Source: Meghimatium bilineatum (taxonomy: Eukaryota; Mollusca; Gastropoda; Stylommatophora; Philomycidae). Taken from it: 64,000 bases of DNA. The position numbers were made by a program, and so were the translations under genes. Positions 61,875 to 64,000 of this stretch are shown here, piece after piece. The notes below the pieces were generated by a model that saw only the letters and a list, made by a program, of their open reading frames with translations, was not told the DNA's origin and made no database searches. The number at the start of each line of letters is the position of its first letter. The first letter of the stretch is position 1. The stretch covers positions 34,898,059-34,962,058 of the forward strand of contig CM067315.1 of NCBI GenBank assembly GCA_034231615.1. Direction: 5' to 3'.

Positions 61875-62390
61875 GTTACCTCTTCAAGACATCAATCAAT
61901 TCAGTGCCATGCCGACTGGCGTAGTCGATCATGTTTCTCCACGACTGTCTCTTGTCTTGTCAATAAGCTTGGTTGGTGAGCTTCTACCGTGCCACGGTTA
62001 AAGCCCATCTAGTAACTTTTCTCTCTTCTCCCTTTGATCTTTCCAGTGGTTATTAAGTGCTCAAGCTGTGTTCTCAGCACATGCCCTAGAAACCTTGACT
62101 GTCTGCCCCTAATGTTTGATATGATTGATCTTTTTACGCCAGCATCAATGAGAACTTCTGCATTAGTTTGCTTGGCTGTCCATGGTATTTTCATCATTCT
62201 TCTCAGAAACCACATTTCTGTAGCCTCCAATTCACTTTGAATTTTCTTGTTGACAAGACATGGGAATGTTTTAAAATTGCTACCATAATGATGTAGAAAT
62301 AGTGAAAGATAGGCATAGTCATAACCAGATTGATCTGGATGAGGCGCTCGCAGGACATCATTTCTCGTGAAATTGATCAATATTGACTAT
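61875..62390 (-). mobile_element. LINE ORF2 C-terminal end with open frame
   Basis: The minus strand frame 62380-62009 encodes [56 protein letters not shown] and TGKIKGRREKS. The end reads MIDYASRHGTELIDVLKR in another frame near 61930-61880. This RRM(M/L)KIPWTAK signature is common in invertebrate LINEs. Confidence 0.88.
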
Positions 62391-62399
62391 TCCCAATCT

Positions 62400-62708
62400 T
62401 TACTAAGTCTATGGTGAGCGGGTGGCGCAAGTCATCACTAGGCATACACTAACGATCGATGATGGTTGTTACTTTCACTACTAAATTAATTTACCCTCAA
62501 CGTACAATTCAGTATCTAAGATTCCATTTAAAGGCAAAATACACTGGAGGCAGCCATTACCGATAATCATGTCAGCGCTAAATTTAGCATGTCTATTCGC
62601 AAGGTAACCATGATGAATGGTAGTTTAGTATTTCACGTGTAAGTGGGTGGAAGCTAGCGGTGAAATCATATTTGGCAGTGTAAATTTTACACATTGATGT
62701 AACCTTTT
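62400..62708. other. Upstream of NASP c1: nothing recognised
   Basis: No convincing NASP first exon was found here. Confidence 0.4.
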
Positions 62709-62718
62709 AAATAATTTT

Positions 62719-62958
62719 GCCCGTAGGTTGCCAGGGCCCGAAAGGGGAGCAAAGAATAGCAACACTGTTTACCTTCCATGCATGTCACAGGAAAGAGTTG
62801 GCTGTCCCATTCCATATAGGGTCAGTGACCCAAAGCCATGCTGAAGTCGGATGTGTCAGGCCGAAAGGCGCAGATATCGCAGCAATGCTGTAAACGATGA
62901 CACGACACACTCCGTTCTCGAACTACATCCTGCAGGAGTTTGAGAACGGACGCAGAAG
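62719..62958 (+). repeat. SINE A, 10-bp target-site duplication
   Basis: AAATAATTTT flanks it at 62709-62718 and 62959-62968. A block of about 30 bp around the core hairpin is missing, and the 3' half is near consensus. Confidence 0.92.
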
Positions 62959-62969
62959 AAATAATTTTC

Positions 62970-63565
62970 ATAGCAAAAATTTTTCCTGGCACTTGATCAA
63001 TTTTGTAGTTTGCAGTTTCAATGTTGAAATAATACCGTGATAGAATTGAGAGAATTCATTTCTGAAATATGGGCCCCACTTTTTAAAATGAAACTATTAC
63101 AAGCACGACTGCGAGGGAGAGGAGATTGCTACCACTCATTTACAGAGCCACTGAAATGTGAGATCGCTAACATCTCACACCCCTACGGCATTAATAAATG
63201 CTATGGGTTACTTTACTTTTTTTTCTATTACAAGCACATGTAAAATGTATGAAAAAGGAATCAAAATATTATATATTGGTTAACATGTACAGGAAAATTA
63301 TAGAAGCTGACCGGACACTTCATTATAATAAATATATATATATATATATATAAAATAAGAGACTGAAGATCGTGAGAAAATGTTGGATGGCTTGAAAGCC
63401 TGGCATAATGCAGAATCAGAAACTATATTTAATGTATAACAGAGGACACTGGAGAGACAATTGCCTACGCTGGAAGGCTTGGTACCAATGAATGTATATG
63501 ACTGTTCATGTATGACTATACAATATATAGCTCTCGTATGGCCAATGACAAGAAACATATTTTAA
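62970..63565. other. Stretch with a TA microsatellite, otherwise unassigned
   Basis: (TA)n lies at about 63331-63352. No other feature recognised. Confidence 0.5.
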
Positions 63566-63865
63566 AGACACCAAAGACAACTCATTTCAAAATTCAGACA
63601 CAAAACTCATGGAATTGCACATGAGAGATATAACCATCGCCTCAGAAACAAGAGTGTTGCAGCAACTGCAGAGAACATCAGACATGATGATGTGCAACAA
63701 AAACGAGCTAAAAGAAAGGCAAGAGCTGCTCGATGTCCCACAGACACTCCCAAAGATGCTCCGAGTGCAGTAGACAATTCCAGGCATGCATATGAATCAC
63801 TAGTCACAGCTGGACAAACACCTGATGACATCATCACCCCAGCTGATCTGAATGGCCAAATCTGA
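63566..63865 (+). CDS. Unidentified open frame, 99 codons, no ATG required
   Basis: Open from a stop at 63563 to TGA at 63863, rich in Lys, Arg and Ala. It contains HDDVQQKRAKRKARAARCPT and ESLVTAGQTPDDIITPADLN. The composition is protein-like (many Asp, Ala and Arg codons) and unlike the surrounding intron. It may be a mobile-element ORF piece or a real exon. I cannot name it. Confidence 0.3.
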   Translation, partial: RHQRQLISKFRHKTHGIAHERYNHRLRNKSVAATAENIRHDDVQQKRAKRKARAARCPTDTPKDAPSAVDNSRHAYESLVTAGQTPDDIITPADLNGQI

Positions 63866-64000
63866 TTACGAAGGATGATTATACGGCCTACTGGCCAATG
63901 GGAAATCAAGCCTTCTTAATGACATTTGATTGCTCCCATGTTGTTTGTTTGTTTGGCGTTCGCTCCATTGTAACCATCACGGATATCCGGGCGATTTCCG

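Noticed and set aside
62500-62620. NASP first exon with ATG on the minus strand (ATGGCTGCCTCC)
   Set aside because: The frame stops quickly and no donor gives the phase needed for exon c1.

Overview
This is a piece of an animal nuclear genome. It holds two spliced host genes that face each other tail to tail, and both are riddled with retroposons. The LINE remnants, the two abundant SINE families and a conserved SINE-like core (around GCATGTCGTAAAAGGCGACTAA) recall lophotrochozoan, most likely mollusc, genomes. That placement is inference from memory; the species cannot be named from the sequence.

Left part (1-23.4 kb). After a decayed I/Jockey-like LINE (1-2.3 kb, minus strand), ten plus-strand exons between 4199 and 23335 join without a frame break into a 344-residue FAD-dependent D-amino-acid oxidase, closest by eye to D-aspartate oxidase. 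It ends in a peroxisomal Ser-Arg-Met signal. Its introns hold minisatellites, LINE pieces and many SINEs, several nested with readable target-site duplications.

Middle and right part (27.5-61.4 kb). Fifteen minus-strand exons between 61442 and 27506 join in frame into about 944 residues of NASP, a nuclear histone chaperone. They encode SHNi-TPR repeats, a 1.6-kb acidic exon that splits the TPR array, a coiled coil and a basic nuclear localisation signal. The exon with the start codon was not found. The large introns (up to about 7 kb) carry more SINEs, LINE tails, inverted-repeat elements and one unexplained pair of exon-like ORFs on the opposite strand (50376-50623).

Repeat layer. SINE A (about 280 bp) and SINE B (about 155 bp) share their 3' parts and a GAACGC(A/T)GAAGAAGAAG tail. 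A LINE fragment at 4915-5342 ends in the same tail, so it is a good candidate for the partner that mobilises both SINEs. A larger, unclassified repeat (called family D here) shares a core motif with SINE A and has grown two different internal minisatellites in two of its copies. No tRNA, rRNA, CRISPR or prokaryotic features were seen.
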